From contig JACMNL010000104.1 in NCBI GenBank assembly GCA_014378525.1, forward strand, positions 1-40,454: a stretch of DNA of 40,454 bases, given 5' to 3'. Source of the stretch: Bacteriovorax sp. Lineage in GTDB: Bacteria > Bdellovibrionota > Bacteriovoracia > Bacteriovoracales > Bacteriovoracaceae. The notes beneath the pieces are model-generated. The model did not search any database, was not told the DNA's origin, and was given only the letters and a program-made list of their open reading frames with translations. Below are positions 25,033-32,709 of this stretch, piece after piece. Position 1 is the first letter of the stretch, and each line of letters starts with the position of its first letter. A program made the translations under genes and the position numbers.

Positions 25033-25635
25033 ATGGACAATTTAATCAACTATTTTCTAAATAAAGATCCTGTAGGTTCTTTTCAGGAATGGTATGCAGA
25101 TGCAAAAAAAGTGGAACAGAATCCTGAGGCCATGACTCTATCGACTGTGGATCTGAATAATAACCGTCCTGACTCAAGAACAGTTTTGTTCAAAGGGATG
25201 AAGGATGGACAATTAACTTTCTATACGAATTATCATAGTGTCAAAGCAAAAGAGCTCGACGAAAATAATGAAGCTTGTGTTTTGTTTTACTGGCACGTCT
25301 CAAAAAGACAGGTCAGAATTCAGGGGCGTGTGACGAAGATGACGGCGGCAGACTCTGATAAGTATTTTAACGGCCGCGACAGACAGAGCCAGCTTGCTTC
25401 ATACATTTCAAATCAGAGTTCACCTATAGCCGATAAAGATACTCTGATGAAAAAACTCTCGGACGCTGACCAGAAATTTCAGGACACACAAGTGCCTCGT
25501 CCGGGGAACTGGGGCGGCTTTCTTTTCGAGCCTTACGAGTTTGAATTTTTTGTATACGGTGATTATAGAATTAACGATAGATTTCTTTATAAAAAAAGTC
25601 ATAATGACTGGATCATTACCCGCTTACAGCCCTAG
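25033..25635 (+). CDS. pdxH: pyridoxamine 5'-phosphate oxidase PdxH
   Basis: The 200-residue product matches PdxH: NRPDSRTVLFKGMKDGQLTFYTNYHSVKAKELDEN, VRIQGRV, FNGRDRQSQLASYISNQSS and the C-terminal RPGNWGGFLFEPYEFEFF and RINDRFLYKK. It is an FMN enzyme that oxidises pyridoxine or pyridoxamine 5'-phosphate to pyridoxal 5'-phosphate, with release of H2O2. The length is normal for the short bacterial form. Start ATG 25033 has AAGGA eight bases upstream (tgcaaggattttATG). The HIT gene follows eight bases later and is probably cotranscribed. Confidence 0.95.
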   Translation: MDNLINYFLNKDPVGSFQEWYADAKKVEQNPEAMTLSTVDLNNNRPDSRTVLFKGMKDGQLTFYTNYHSVKAKELDENNEACVLFYWHVSKRQVRIQGRVTKMTAADSDKYFNGRDRQSQLASYISNQSSPIADKDTLMKKLSDADQKFQDTQVPRPGNWGGFLFEPYEFEFFVYGDYRINDRFLYKKSHNDWIITRLQP

Positions 25636-25643
25636 GAATAAAT

Positions 25644-26057
25644 ATGAACGTTGTTAAGTTTACTGTGGACCCTGTGATTGAACAAAACTCTATCTTCATA
25701 AAAAATATGGGGCTGAGTTCTCTCTATTTAAAAAATGATAAAGAGAATCCATGGTTTATTTTAGTTCCGAGAAAAGCAGGGGCGATCGAGATTGTAGATC
25801 TGAACCATGAAGAGCAGAGTATCCTGATGGAGGAAGTGACGATCATTTCAGAATTCCTGAAGTCGCATTATCGTCCGCATAAATTAAATATTGGTTCTCT
25901 TGGAAATATAGTTCAGCAACTGCACCTCCATGTGATTGCGAGATATCCTACTGACCGTGCATGGCCGGGACCCATCTGGGGATCGCCGACCACTCAGGAA
26001 TTTGATTCTAATGAGATTGAAAATTTGAAATCTAATTTCTTTGAGTTCATCGAGTAA
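25644..26057 (+). CDS. HIT family protein
   Basis: The 137-residue product has the histidine triad QQLHLHVIARYPTDRAWPGPIWG, where the HxHx pattern forms the nucleotide phosphoryl-transfer site, and WFILVPRKAG upstream. The early DLNHEEQSILMEEV and the absence of the N-terminal zinc ligands are features of the HIT-like proteins near DUF or galactose-1-phosphate uridylyltransferase groups. HIT proteins hydrolyse nucleotide phosphoramidates or diadenosine polyphosphates. The third triad His is replaced by Ile-Ala, so activity may differ from Hint proteins. AGGA precedes ATG 25644 by seven bases. It ends 11 bases before a convergent membrane-protein gene. Confidence 0.85.
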   Translation: MNVVKFTVDPVIEQNSIFIKNMGLSSLYLKNDKENPWFILVPRKAGAIEIVDLNHEEQSILMEEVTIISEFLKSHYRPHKLNIGSLGNIVQQLHLHVIARYPTDRAWPGPIWGSPTTQEFDSNEIENLKSNFFEFIE

Positions 26058-26068
26058 TATTAGTCTAA

Positions 26069-26611
26069 TTAAGCAGCATCCGTTTCATTCTCAGTTGTTC
26101 CAGCGCGTGTCTTCTCAATGCTATCAATATACTTGTTGATAGATTCCGGCAGTTCCTGGAAAAAGTCATTATCACGGAAGTAGATTTTTTTGCTAAGTGG
26201 AGAAGAATCCACTGCGGCCTGATTAAAATATTTTTGCAGACGGAACATCGGCCCTGCAATTTTGTGAGAGTAGAAGAGTCCCCACAACCCTGCCATTGCT
26301 GAAATCGTTCCCGCAACAATGATAAAAACATTCGTCATAAATTTCTTCTGCTCATGGATCATTAAAAAGAACGGGTGATCCGGAGGAAGATTCAAGGCCT
26401 CTCCACGCTGTATATAAGAATGGAAGAAGTAGTCGTTAGCTAAGTAGATAACCGACATTGAACAAATTGAAATCAGAAGCAGCGAGATCATAAACTGAAT
26501 CTGGAAGTCGTTGTTGATCAGGAACTTCTTTTCTCTTAATAATAAACTTACGATAGGAATTCTTTTTTTCATTGTTTTCATTGTTGGATCCTGATTATTG
26601 ATTGTTCCCAT
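26069..26611 (-). CDS. membrane protein with HAMP-like segment
   Basis: The 180-residue product has two membrane helices: about 40-60 (MISLLLISICSMSVIYLA) and 92-112 (VFIIVAGTISAMAGLWGLF). Between them lies a periplasmic loop, and after the second comes SHKIAGPMFRLQKYF and a helical SPLSKK...DNDFFQELPESINKYIDS tail, the signature of a HAMP-like relay in chemoreceptor-related proteins. There is no signalling domain after it, so it could be an accessory or structural protein. Two starts are possible: ATG 26611 (used here) or ATG 26581, which has a better-placed AGGA and would give 170 residues. It follows the gene ending at 26595. Confidence 0.76.
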   Translation of the reverse strand: MGTINNQDPTMKTMKKRIPIVSLLLREKKFLINNDFQIQFMISLLLISICSMSVIYLANDYFFHSYIQRGEALNLPPDHPFFLMIHEQKKFMTNVFIIVAGTISAMAGLWGLFYSHKIAGPMFRLQKYFNQAAVDSSPLSKKIYFRDNDFFQELPESINKYIDSIEKTRAGTTENETDAA

Positions 26612-27350
26612 ATTTCATTTCCTCTTTTTCATCTTGATTATAATTCATTTCGATCAATTTATCCTCGATGCCTGGTCCGTCTTTTACGTCATCGATGAAA
26701 TCATCAACTTCTTTTTTCTTAGGTGCTTTCTTGAAACTTGCAACCGCACGTCCCACTTCACCTTGTTGTTTGAAGGCCATGATTCTGTCGTTGAAAGAAT
26801 CTTCTCTTACCAGTTCGTTGATATACTCGATCTCTTCCATGTTAAGTCCGTTTTCTGCCAGCGACTTAATCAGATTGATTTCAGCATAAGTGTAGTTTTC
26901 CTGAATCATCAGATAATAAACAAAACGCGGGTCCCACTTTTCAGTGTTTGTCACTTCAGCTTTCATTTTGTTTTTTCTTTCGATGATTTCACCCTGGATC
27001 CGTTTAATGTCTTTCACAGTGCTCGCACGGTCCAGGTAACTCTGCTCAAGCATCGCTTGAAGCTCTTTAACACCTTCTTTAGCGTTGTAAGCAGTCTTAG
27101 CTGTCTTGATCTCTTCTTTTGTATCCTGGTCGATTTTAACGTTATCTTCGTTGATAACAGAACCGATCTTGTCCAGGTCACGTCTTCTTCTGTTAGATAA
27201 CATAGAACCGTTTTTAGAAAGTGCTTTATCTAATACTTCTGTATTGGCACTATCTGCTACGGCATCTTTCTTATCGTCACTCTTGAGGAAGAAGTACACT
27301 CCCCAAAGAAGAAGAAAGCTCGTAAAGGCAATGATTGAGATTGTTCTCAT
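26595..27350 (-). CDS. membrane-anchored helical protein of unknown function
   Basis: The 251-residue product has one N-terminal membrane helix (ISIIAFTSFLLLWGVYFFL) and then a long hydrophilic region rich in Lys, Glu and Asp. A helical or coiled segment covers about residues 80-135 (KTAKTAYNAKEGVKELQAMLEQSY, IKRIQGEIIERKNKM), and the C-terminal part contains YAEINLIKSLAENGLNMEEIEYI. No family is recognised. The N-terminal anchor and the next gene, a HAMP-like membrane protein that overlaps it by 17 bases or follows closely, suggest a joint envelope function. It is preceded by a 262-base gene-free stretch with no clear signal. Confidence 0.72.
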   Translation of the reverse strand: MRTISIIAFTSFLLLWGVYFFLKSDDKKDAVADSANTEVLDKALSKNGSMLSNRRRRDLDKIGSVINEDNVKIDQDTKEEIKTAKTAYNAKEGVKELQAMLEQSYLDRASTVKDIKRIQGEIIERKNKMKAEVTNTEKWDPRFVYYLMIQENYTYAEINLIKSLAENGLNMEEIEYINELVREDSFNDRIMAFKQQGEVGRAVASFKKAPKKKEVDDFIDDVKDGPGIEDKLIEMNYNQDEKEEMKYGNNQ

Positions 27351-27612
27351 ATTGATTTTCTTTCTTTTATTAGATGTGATTTTGTTCTAAGTCCCAAAAC
27401 GTGCAGCAGACAAAATCGCATTGTTGATTGAAACCATTTTAGTGAAATAAGTGAGAGCATCAATAGGCAGCAAGAGGATCTGTGTGAATAGCTTGAGATA
27501 CAGGTATTTAAAGCGGATTTTAAAGAAATTTTAGTGGTAGTGAAAAAGCAGTGAAAGTGACAACAAATTCAGGCAGAGTGTGAGTCTGCCCGAATCTGAT
27601 TAAATGGTAAAA
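27351..27612. other. 262-base gene-free stretch
   Basis: This is the longest region without a gene in the window. I see no tRNA, repeat or convincing small open frame. It must hold the promoter of the reverse gene ending at 27350 side, and near its right end is the hairpin described at 27567-27595. Nothing else stands out. Confidence 0.6.
27567..27595 (-). terminator. hairpin, probable intrinsic terminator of coiled-coil gene
   Basis: ATTC-a-GGCAGA, a seven-base loop, TCTGCC-c-GAAT forms a ten-pair stem with one mismatch. It lies 18 bases beyond the stop of the reverse-strand gene 27613-28194, and on that strand the stem is followed by TTTGTTG, a weak U-tract. Probably a terminator, but the tail is poor. 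Confidence 0.5.
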
Positions 27613-28194
27613 TTATTTTCCAACACTTGCAGGCATACGTCCGTTAGAAACTTCTTTCGTCGTTTGCTCGTGCGCTACGTTTTCATATCCCTTAAGCTGG
27701 ATAAGTGCCAGCTGATCAGTTGTTCTTCTGTTTTCTAAAGCTAGCTCAGTGTTAACTTTGATCAGGTCTTTCATAGCATCAGACGGCTTGATTTTTTCAA
27801 GTTGTCTCTGGTATTCCATTGCCGTTTTTGTTTTAGCAACCAGCTCTTTCTTTAAGTAAGTTGTTTCTTCAGCAAAACGCTTTTCCATCGTCGATTTCAT
27901 TTTATCGTGATTAATAGATTTCTCTACTAAACGGTCTTTTGATTTTTTTAGCTCTTCTTCTAAGTAAGTTACTTTTTGTTCATACAAACGTTGTTGTTGA
28001 TCAAGAAGTTTATTAAGAGTCATGATCTTCATGTCTTTTTCGTTATCAGCAAGATTAGCTCCGGCCTTGAAGTCGGGTTTTTCATATGCATATGCGATCA
28101 CTCGAGCGCCGCCATCTTCAGTAGTAAGAGCTTGTTTAGCTGATACCGATGTAGCAATCGTTAAAAGAGTTAAGATTAAAAGATTCGCCTTCAT
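27613..28194 (-). CDS. exported coiled-coil protein of unknown function
   Basis: The 193-residue product has a signal peptide (MKANLLILTLLTIATSVSAK, cleavage after VSA is likely). Residues from about 50 to 150 are a nearly continuous coiled coil with heptad patterns (LNKLLDQQQRLYEQKVTYLEEELKK, MKSTMEKRFAEETTYLKKEL). The remainder is Gln, Thr and Asn-rich. No cysteine and no catalytic motif is seen; it is probably a periplasmic structural or scaffold protein. It has a good ribosome site (AAAGGA). It lies between two exported-protein genes on the same strand, each separated from it by a terminator-like hairpin. Confidence 0.75.
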   Translation of the reverse strand: MKANLLILTLLTIATSVSAKQALTTEDGGARVIAYAYEKPDFKAGANLADNEKDMKIMTLNKLLDQQQRLYEQKVTYLEEELKKSKDRLVEKSINHDKMKSTMEKRFAEETTYLKKELVAKTKTAMEYQRQLEKIKPSDAMKDLIKVNTELALENRRTTDQLALIQLKGYENVAHEQTTKEVSNGRMPASVGK

Positions 28195-28274
28195 AAGTTT
28201 TCCTTTGATGGTTTAAGGTCTGAATCTCTTCTCGGTGGGTTGTTCGGAATACTTTAGTGATTTGGTCAGCGAGC

Positions 28275-28306
28275 AGAAATAAAAAGGCCTGGAATGATCC
28301 AGGCCT
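28275..28306 (-). terminator. Rho-independent terminator of exported HExxH protein gene
   Basis: AGGCCTGGA, loop ATGA, TCCAGGCCT at 28285-28306 forms a perfect nine-pair GC-rich stem. On the reverse strand it is followed by TTTTTATTT, a good U-tract, and it starts 16 bases after the stop of the gene at 28322-29254. This is the clearest terminator in the window. Confidence 0.88.
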
Positions 28307-28321
28307 GCGATTTTACAATAA

Positions 28322-29254
28322 TTATAATTTTTCCGGAGTTGAATCCCAGTCAGTTGCAGGAGATCCTCTTCTCGTCGTATGCATAACTCTGCTTTCGCTA
28401 TCAAGGATGATAACTTTTAGGATTTCTTTTTCTCTTGGAGTACAAGTATCGTCACATGACTTAAGCATTTCTTTCGTCATCGCTGCACCGATACTATAAG
28501 GACCGTTTTCGTTTTCATCACATGCGTAGGCACCGGCAAGGTCATGGCCTGTAGGGCATTTTGAGTGAGCAAATCCAAGGCTTGATCCGTTACCATCAGA
28601 GTGTTTTGCTTCATGGAAGAAAGTTCCAAGACGGTTGATGCTGTTAGCGATTGAATTTGGGTTGTCATTGTTTACAGTAATTTCTTTCATGAACAGACCT
28701 TCACCGATCTGGATGATACCGGCGCGGGGAGATTCAACTACAACTTTCGTTGCTTTCTTTAATAGTCCTCTTGAAACTTTTAAAGCATAAACTTTTCCGT
28801 CGTTTTTTCCGGCCATATAAAGACCTGAACCGATGTTCGACATTACAACAACACCATCTTCATTATTTTTTGCATCGAAAAGAGTTGAAGCATTATTTTG
28901 CGGATCAAGTGAGTAGGGAAGAATACCGGCGTTTGGAAAAGATACGCCTTCTCTTTCTACCTGAATTGTTTTCTTTAATAAAAGTTTTAAAGTTGAAAGA
29001 GCATTTTCTTCGATAACATAGTTTACTCTTGTGTTTAACCAGTCGCCTGCAGTTTGAGCATTAAGAGTTGAAACTCCCATGATCGCAAGTGTGCGTGCCT
29101 CAGTGTTTGAAGAGAATTTAAAGTTATCAAGAATATTCATATCGCGTTCGATTTTATCGCGCAGGTCAGACTTGATCCCGCGTGAAAGCTGGATGTCGTT
29201 AGCGTGTGCCAGGGCCGAAGTAACTAAAAGAGATGCTACCAGTAGCTTTTTCAT
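28322..29254 (-). CDS. exported zinc metallopeptidase-like protein (HEAKH)
   Basis: The 310-residue product has a signal peptide (MKKLLVASLLVTSALAHA). The motif FFHEAKHSDG (H214, E215, H218) is an HExxH zinc-binding site, followed by HSKCPTGHDLAGAYACDEN, with more possible ligands and Cys residues; CDDTC near residue 284 adds a pair for a disulfide. This layout suggests a secreted zinc peptidase or other zinc hydrolase, but the family is not one I recognise, and activity is inferred from the motif only. It has its own ribosome site (AAAGGA) and its own strong terminator, so it is probably monocistronic. It is divergent from the UbiB-like gene, with 207 bases between starts. Confidence 0.76.
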   Translation of the reverse strand: MKKLLVASLLVTSALAHANDIQLSRGIKSDLRDKIERDMNILDNFKFSSNTEARTLAIMGVSTLNAQTAGDWLNTRVNYVIEENALSTLKLLLKKTIQVEREGVSFPNAGILPYSLDPQNNASTLFDAKNNEDGVVVMSNIGSGLYMAGKNDGKVYALKVSRGLLKKATKVVVESPRAGIIQIGEGLFMKEITVNNDNPNSIANSINRLGTFFHEAKHSDGNGSSLGFAHSKCPTGHDLAGAYACDENENGPYSIGAAMTKEMLKSCDDTCTPREKEILKVIILDSESRVMHTTRRGSPATDWDSTPEKL

Positions 29255-29342
29255 AAATAATCCTTTCGATAATCAGTCATTTTGTTGAGCCGGTGGAACA
29301 TACCCTTCTGAGTATTTTTCTCAAGTAATAAGTCACCCTAAG

Positions 29343-29355
29343 TGTAAAGTTTACA
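29343..29355. promoter_or_regulatory. TGTAAA-G-TTTACA palindrome
   Basis: A perfect 6-1-6 palindrome in the 207-base gap between the divergent HExxH and UbiB-like genes. Similar sequences occur at 454-466 before ygiQ (TGTAAAGTTCACC) and at 20760-20772 (TTTAAAGTTTACA) before the exported-protein gene. TTTACA may also serve as a -35 box, so this may be a promoter element and not an operator. Confidence 0.3.
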
Positions 29356-29461
29356 AGGTCTTATATGTGGCAGGCCTTATATAGTGGATAACCTTTTCCT
29401 TTTTTACGTTATATTCTCCTTACTTATAAGGTCTTTCTGAACATTGACCGATAAAACCTCT

Positions 29462-31606
29462 ATGAATAAAACTAAAATTAATCTTATAAGTGTCCTGTTA
29501 ATTCTCTCGATGTTTGTCTCATCGTGCTCATACCAGCAGCATGTTGAAAACAGCACAGACCAGAATCGTGTCATTGCGAATTCTGAAGTTGATGCACTCA
29601 TTGATGAGTTCAAAAGTTATTATGAAACGAGCTTAAGTCTTGAACGTAAGAATGAAGTAAAGCTGGTTCAGGAAAACTTATTGAAGTATCTCATCGAAGC
29701 CACTTCTGCTGATGATGCTTATAAAGTAAAAATTTATAAAGAGGCGAGTAATTATTTCAATAAAGTTTATCCGCTCGTTCTCGAAAATATTCGCAATGAA
29801 AAAATGGGAAAAAAAGAATTCGTTCAGATTAAAAAAGCACCGCTTTGGACTTTAAAAGAAGAGCTTCGTTACTTAAACGGCGTGGCCGATTCATTGCCTG
29901 CTCCCAAAGTTAAAATTGATCTTCTTGAAGGTCTTTCTCTTATGTCTGCTTTCTACAAAAATATCAATCAGGACACGAAAGAGAAATTAGGAAAAGAGTA
30001 TGGGGCCGCTGTTAAAAAAGTTATGGGAGAGGAATTCGACCTTCATCCAAGTTTTAATGAAATTGAAACTTTGATCGACGGGCAGGGTACTGATCAGGAT
30101 AAAATATTAAGAACAGTAAATCTCGTTGAATCAAAATTAAAAAAATATGAAGCACGCATAAGAAATATAGGATCGGAAATTTCTAAAAGCGGGCAGGTAG
30201 ATATGAAAAACGGCCAGATCAGGGTGGTCGTTGAGTTCATGAATTATTATTTCAATAAAATTCCTGACGATGTCATCAAGACCATCATGTCAGAGCTTGT
30301 GACTGGCGGACCGAAAATGCCTGAAGAAGAAATCATGAAAGTGGTTTTCCAGAATACAGGCCCGGGACTTGGAAAAGTTTTACAGCAAATCGGAAAAGAA
30401 AAAGGAGTGGGAGAGCAGTTCTCAAAACTCATGGCGATTTTAGAATCGAGTGGAAAGGAAGTTCCGCTTCATTTAGTCAATGAAGTTGTGAAGACTGATA
30501 AAGGCGGGTTCGAAGTACGATCGATTGTCGAAAAGCCGCTTGGTACCGGTACAATTGCTCAGGTTAATAAAAGTGTCATCTGGTTTGAAGACAAAGAAGA
30601 AACTGTCGCCCTTAGATTTTTAAAACCAGGTGTTGCAAAGCGCTGCAAAGAAGATATTGCGATACTTCGCCAGTTCGTTCCGGACAACGAGGCGATGTTT
30701 GCCAAAGAAGGTTTTACTGATATCAAAATCTTTGCAACGCTGATTGATAGCGTGGAAAAATTTTTAAATGATGAAGTGGATTTAAATATTGCAGTTGAAA
30801 GACAGAAACGAGCTTTCGAAGTTTATACCCGTTCAGTAAAAGTGACGGCGAACCCGAAATTCGATATGCTGGAAATGAAAGTTCCTCAGGTGTTTACAGC
30901 TCCGAACGGAAAATCAAATCTGCACATTCAGGAATTCGCGACCGGTGGTGTGAAGTTTGCCGACTTAAAAGATGCAGAGACCAAAAAAATAGTCGCACGC
31001 GAAATGGTAAGAATGTGGTTTGAAGAGTCTCTTTTCCAAAGTGGTTTTTTAAATGCCGATCTTCACCAGGGAAATTTTAGAGTCGTTCTGATTGAAGAAA
31101 ATAATAAAATTAAAATCCTTCTTTATGACTTTGGACTATCATCTACTTTATCAAGAGAAGACCAGCGTGCCTTTTTATTATTAGGGGCAGGTGCTTATTT
31201 ACATTCACCAAAAACTCTTGCAGACGGTCTGATGGTGTCGATGAACTCAACTGACAGCAGCTTGAAATCAAAACTCTTAAAGGATATTGAAGCAGAATTT
31301 AAAGTGTCTCCTGATAAGCGTCCAGAAGACTGGGTTGTCTGGTGTGTGCAGAAAAATTATTTTGTCTCGGATAAGCTCGGGGCATTTGCACGCGGTTCCC
31401 TCCTTATCAAGCAGTTGCCGGAGAGTATCGGTGAAACTGAAATGTTTAAGGATACAATCGTAAAGGCCGCGATTAAAAATCTGGGTCATGCTATTGCTGA
31501 TCGTGATTATGAATACCCTTTGACAAAAATGGATATGGTGAAATTGGGAATGACCCAAATTAAAAATTCGTGTATCGATCTTTTTAAATCATTTTTTAAA
31601 AAGTGA
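29462..31606 (+). CDS. ABC1/UbiB-like kinase with lipoprotein signal
   Basis: I start at ATG 29462 (MNKTKINLISVLLI...); the frame reaches back to a TTG at 29444 with no benefit. The 714-residue product has a signal II sequence ending MFVSSC (Cys22), then about 270 helical residues of no known family, and an ABC1/UbiB domain from about 300. Landmarks are GPGLGKVLQQIG (KxGQ-like), LGTGTIAQV (nucleotide loop, 360-368), VALRFLKPG, NDEVDLNIAVERQ, ADLHQGNF (D533, N538) and LLYDFGLSS (D556). The VAVK lysine reads Arg385 and the A-rich loop reads GTGT. UbiB proteins are ATPases or kinases of coenzyme Q metabolism. A lipoprotein form is odd, as ATP is absent outside the inner membrane. A receiver gene follows after 15 bases. 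Confidence 0.82.
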   Translation: MNKTKINLISVLLILSMFVSSCSYQQHVENSTDQNRVIANSEVDALIDEFKSYYETSLSLERKNEVKLVQENLLKYLIEATSADDAYKVKIYKEASNYFNKVYPLVLENIRNEKMGKKEFVQIKKAPLWTLKEELRYLNGVADSLPAPKVKIDLLEGLSLMSAFYKNINQDTKEKLGKEYGAAVKKVMGEEFDLHPSFNEIETLIDGQGTDQDKILRTVNLVESKLKKYEARIRNIGSEISKSGQVDMKNGQIRVVVEFMNYYFNKIPDDVIKTIMSELVTGGPKMPEEEIMKVVFQNTGPGLGKVLQQIGKEKGVGEQFSKLMAILESSGKEVPLHLVNEVVKTDKGGFEVRSIVEKPLGTGTIAQVNKSVIWFEDKEETVALRFLKPGVAKRCKEDIAILRQFVPDNEAMFAKEGFTDIKIFATLIDSVEKFLNDEVDLNIAVERQKRAFEVYTRSVKVTANPKFDMLEMKVPQVFTAPNGKSNLHIQEFATGGVKFADLKDAETKKIVAREMVRMWFEESLFQSGFLNADLHQGNFRVVLIEENNKIKILLYDFGLSSTLSREDQRAFLLLGAGAYLHSPKTLADGLMVSMNSTDSSLKSKLLKDIEAEFKVSPDKRPEDWVVWCVQKNYFVSDKLGAFARGSLLIKQLPESIGETEMFKDTIVKAAIKNLGHAIADRDYEYPLTKMDMVKLGMTQIKNSCIDLFKSFFKK

Positions 31607-31621
31607 TGGTATGATTTACTA

Positions 31622-31999
31622 ATGAACCAGCACAAGACCACTATTTTACTCGTTGATGACGATAAAGATCTCGTAGAAATTTTCAAGGAAGGTCTTGAAG
31701 ATCTTTCATTCGTTGTTCTTACGGCCTTTAATGGCGTTGAAGCTAAAAAAATAATTGATACTGAAAAAATTGACTGTCTGGTGACAGATATTACAATGCC
31801 CGATATGAATGGTGTAGAACTTGCCACTTATCTTCGTGGTCTGGACAACAACGACCTGCCGATTTTTTTCATCACAGGTTACATGGATTACTCACGCGAA
31901 GTTTTAAATTCGTTTCGTCCTAAAGCAGTCATCTTCAAGCCGTTTGATATTGAAGAGGCGGCGCTTTTGATCAAAAATCATTTTCTGAGACACCCGTAA
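31622..31999 (+). CDS. single-domain response regulator (receiver only)
   Basis: The 125-residue protein is a single receiver domain: LLVDDDKDLVEIF with the acidic pocket, phospho-acceptor Asp in LVTDITMPDMNGVEL, Thr in FFITGYMD and Lys in VIFKPFDIEEA. No output domain follows. It lies 15 bases after the UbiB-like gene on the same strand, with no room for a separate promoter, so the two are probably cotranscribed. The neighbouring protein is not a histidine kinase, so the phosphate donor is elsewhere. Its stop is two bases from the convergent glutaredoxin gene. Confidence 0.9.
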   Translation: MNQHKTTILLVDDDKDLVEIFKEGLEDLSFVVLTAFNGVEAKKIIDTEKIDCLVTDITMPDMNGVELATYLRGLDNNDLPIFFITGYMDYSREVLNSFRPKAVIFKPFDIEEAALLIKNHFLRHP

Positions 32000-32001
32000 A
32001 T

Positions 32002-32643
32002 TTATTTCCAGAAATCTTCATGATAGTTGAAATGAGTTTCAGCTTTCACTCGCATTAAATAAGCATGAATGTGCGGAGCAAACTGATACTCGGGAACTAC
32101 ATACATTCCCCAGATATGAGCTGCAATCATCAGGTCCATGATCGTAACCTTATCGCTTTTGTAAAATGGTTTTAACTCAGATAAAACTTCATTAAAAAGT
32201 ATCAGATCAAGTTTATCGACAAACGATTTCTGGTTTTTTACCAGATCTTTAAAAGGCCCGCGCTTTACTTCTTTTTTTGTCTGAAAATATTTTCGCGAAC
32301 TGTCGTTAAATTCCGGAGTCCAGATCCAGTAAGGCATGGCCAGAGAATGAACCAGGGATCCGGTTTTATCTAAAAGAGTATTGAGACTTGATTCGTGTTC
32401 AGCAAGATGCTTCCACCCCAGAAGATCATTCACGTCCTGACGTTTTAAAATATCCAGACTCTCATTCTGGGCCTGTCCGTCATTATACTCCATAATCGGA
32501 AGCATCTTTTTTCCAGTGAGTCGCAAAGGAGTGGCCTCATCATCATACGGAGTGACTTTCGATTCATAAGCGACGGCAAGGAAGCCCAAACCCATGCGAA
32601 CACGTACACAAAACGGGCAATGGACATAGTGATATAGCTTCAT
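32002..32643 (-). CDS. grxB: glutaredoxin 2
   Basis: The 213-residue product opens with MKLYHYVHCPFCVRVRM, which carries the CPFC redox pair of glutaredoxin 2, and continues with VTPYDDEATPLRLTGKKMLPIMEY and the GST-like C-terminal helices ending KAETHFNYHEDFWK. I use ATG 32643 because it starts exactly at the family N-terminus; the frame extends upstream to 32673 but that extension (MFTKVKREDF) has no counterpart. Grx2 is a GST-fold glutaredoxin that reduces protein disulfides with glutathione. It is a single gene facing the receiver gene. Confidence 0.9.
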   Translation of the reverse strand: MKLYHYVHCPFCVRVRMGLGFLAVAYESKVTPYDDEATPLRLTGKKMLPIMEYNDGQAQNESLDILKRQDVNDLLGWKHLAEHESSLNTLLDKTGSLVHSLAMPYWIWTPEFNDSSRKYFQTKKEVKRGPFKDLVKNQKSFVDKLDLILFNEVLSELKPFYKSDKVTIMDLMIAAHIWGMYVVPEYQFAPHIHAYLMRVKAETHFNYHEDFWK

Positions 32644-32709
32644 AAAATCTTCTCTTTTAACTTTGGTGAACAAACTAATTTAAATTTAATATATACCGAT
32701 AAGGCTGAC

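Noticed and set aside
26598-27200. Forward reading frame of 200 residues
   Set aside because: It is the antisense shadow of the reverse-strand membrane-anchored protein at 26595-27350; no ribosome site and odd Phe/Val-rich composition.
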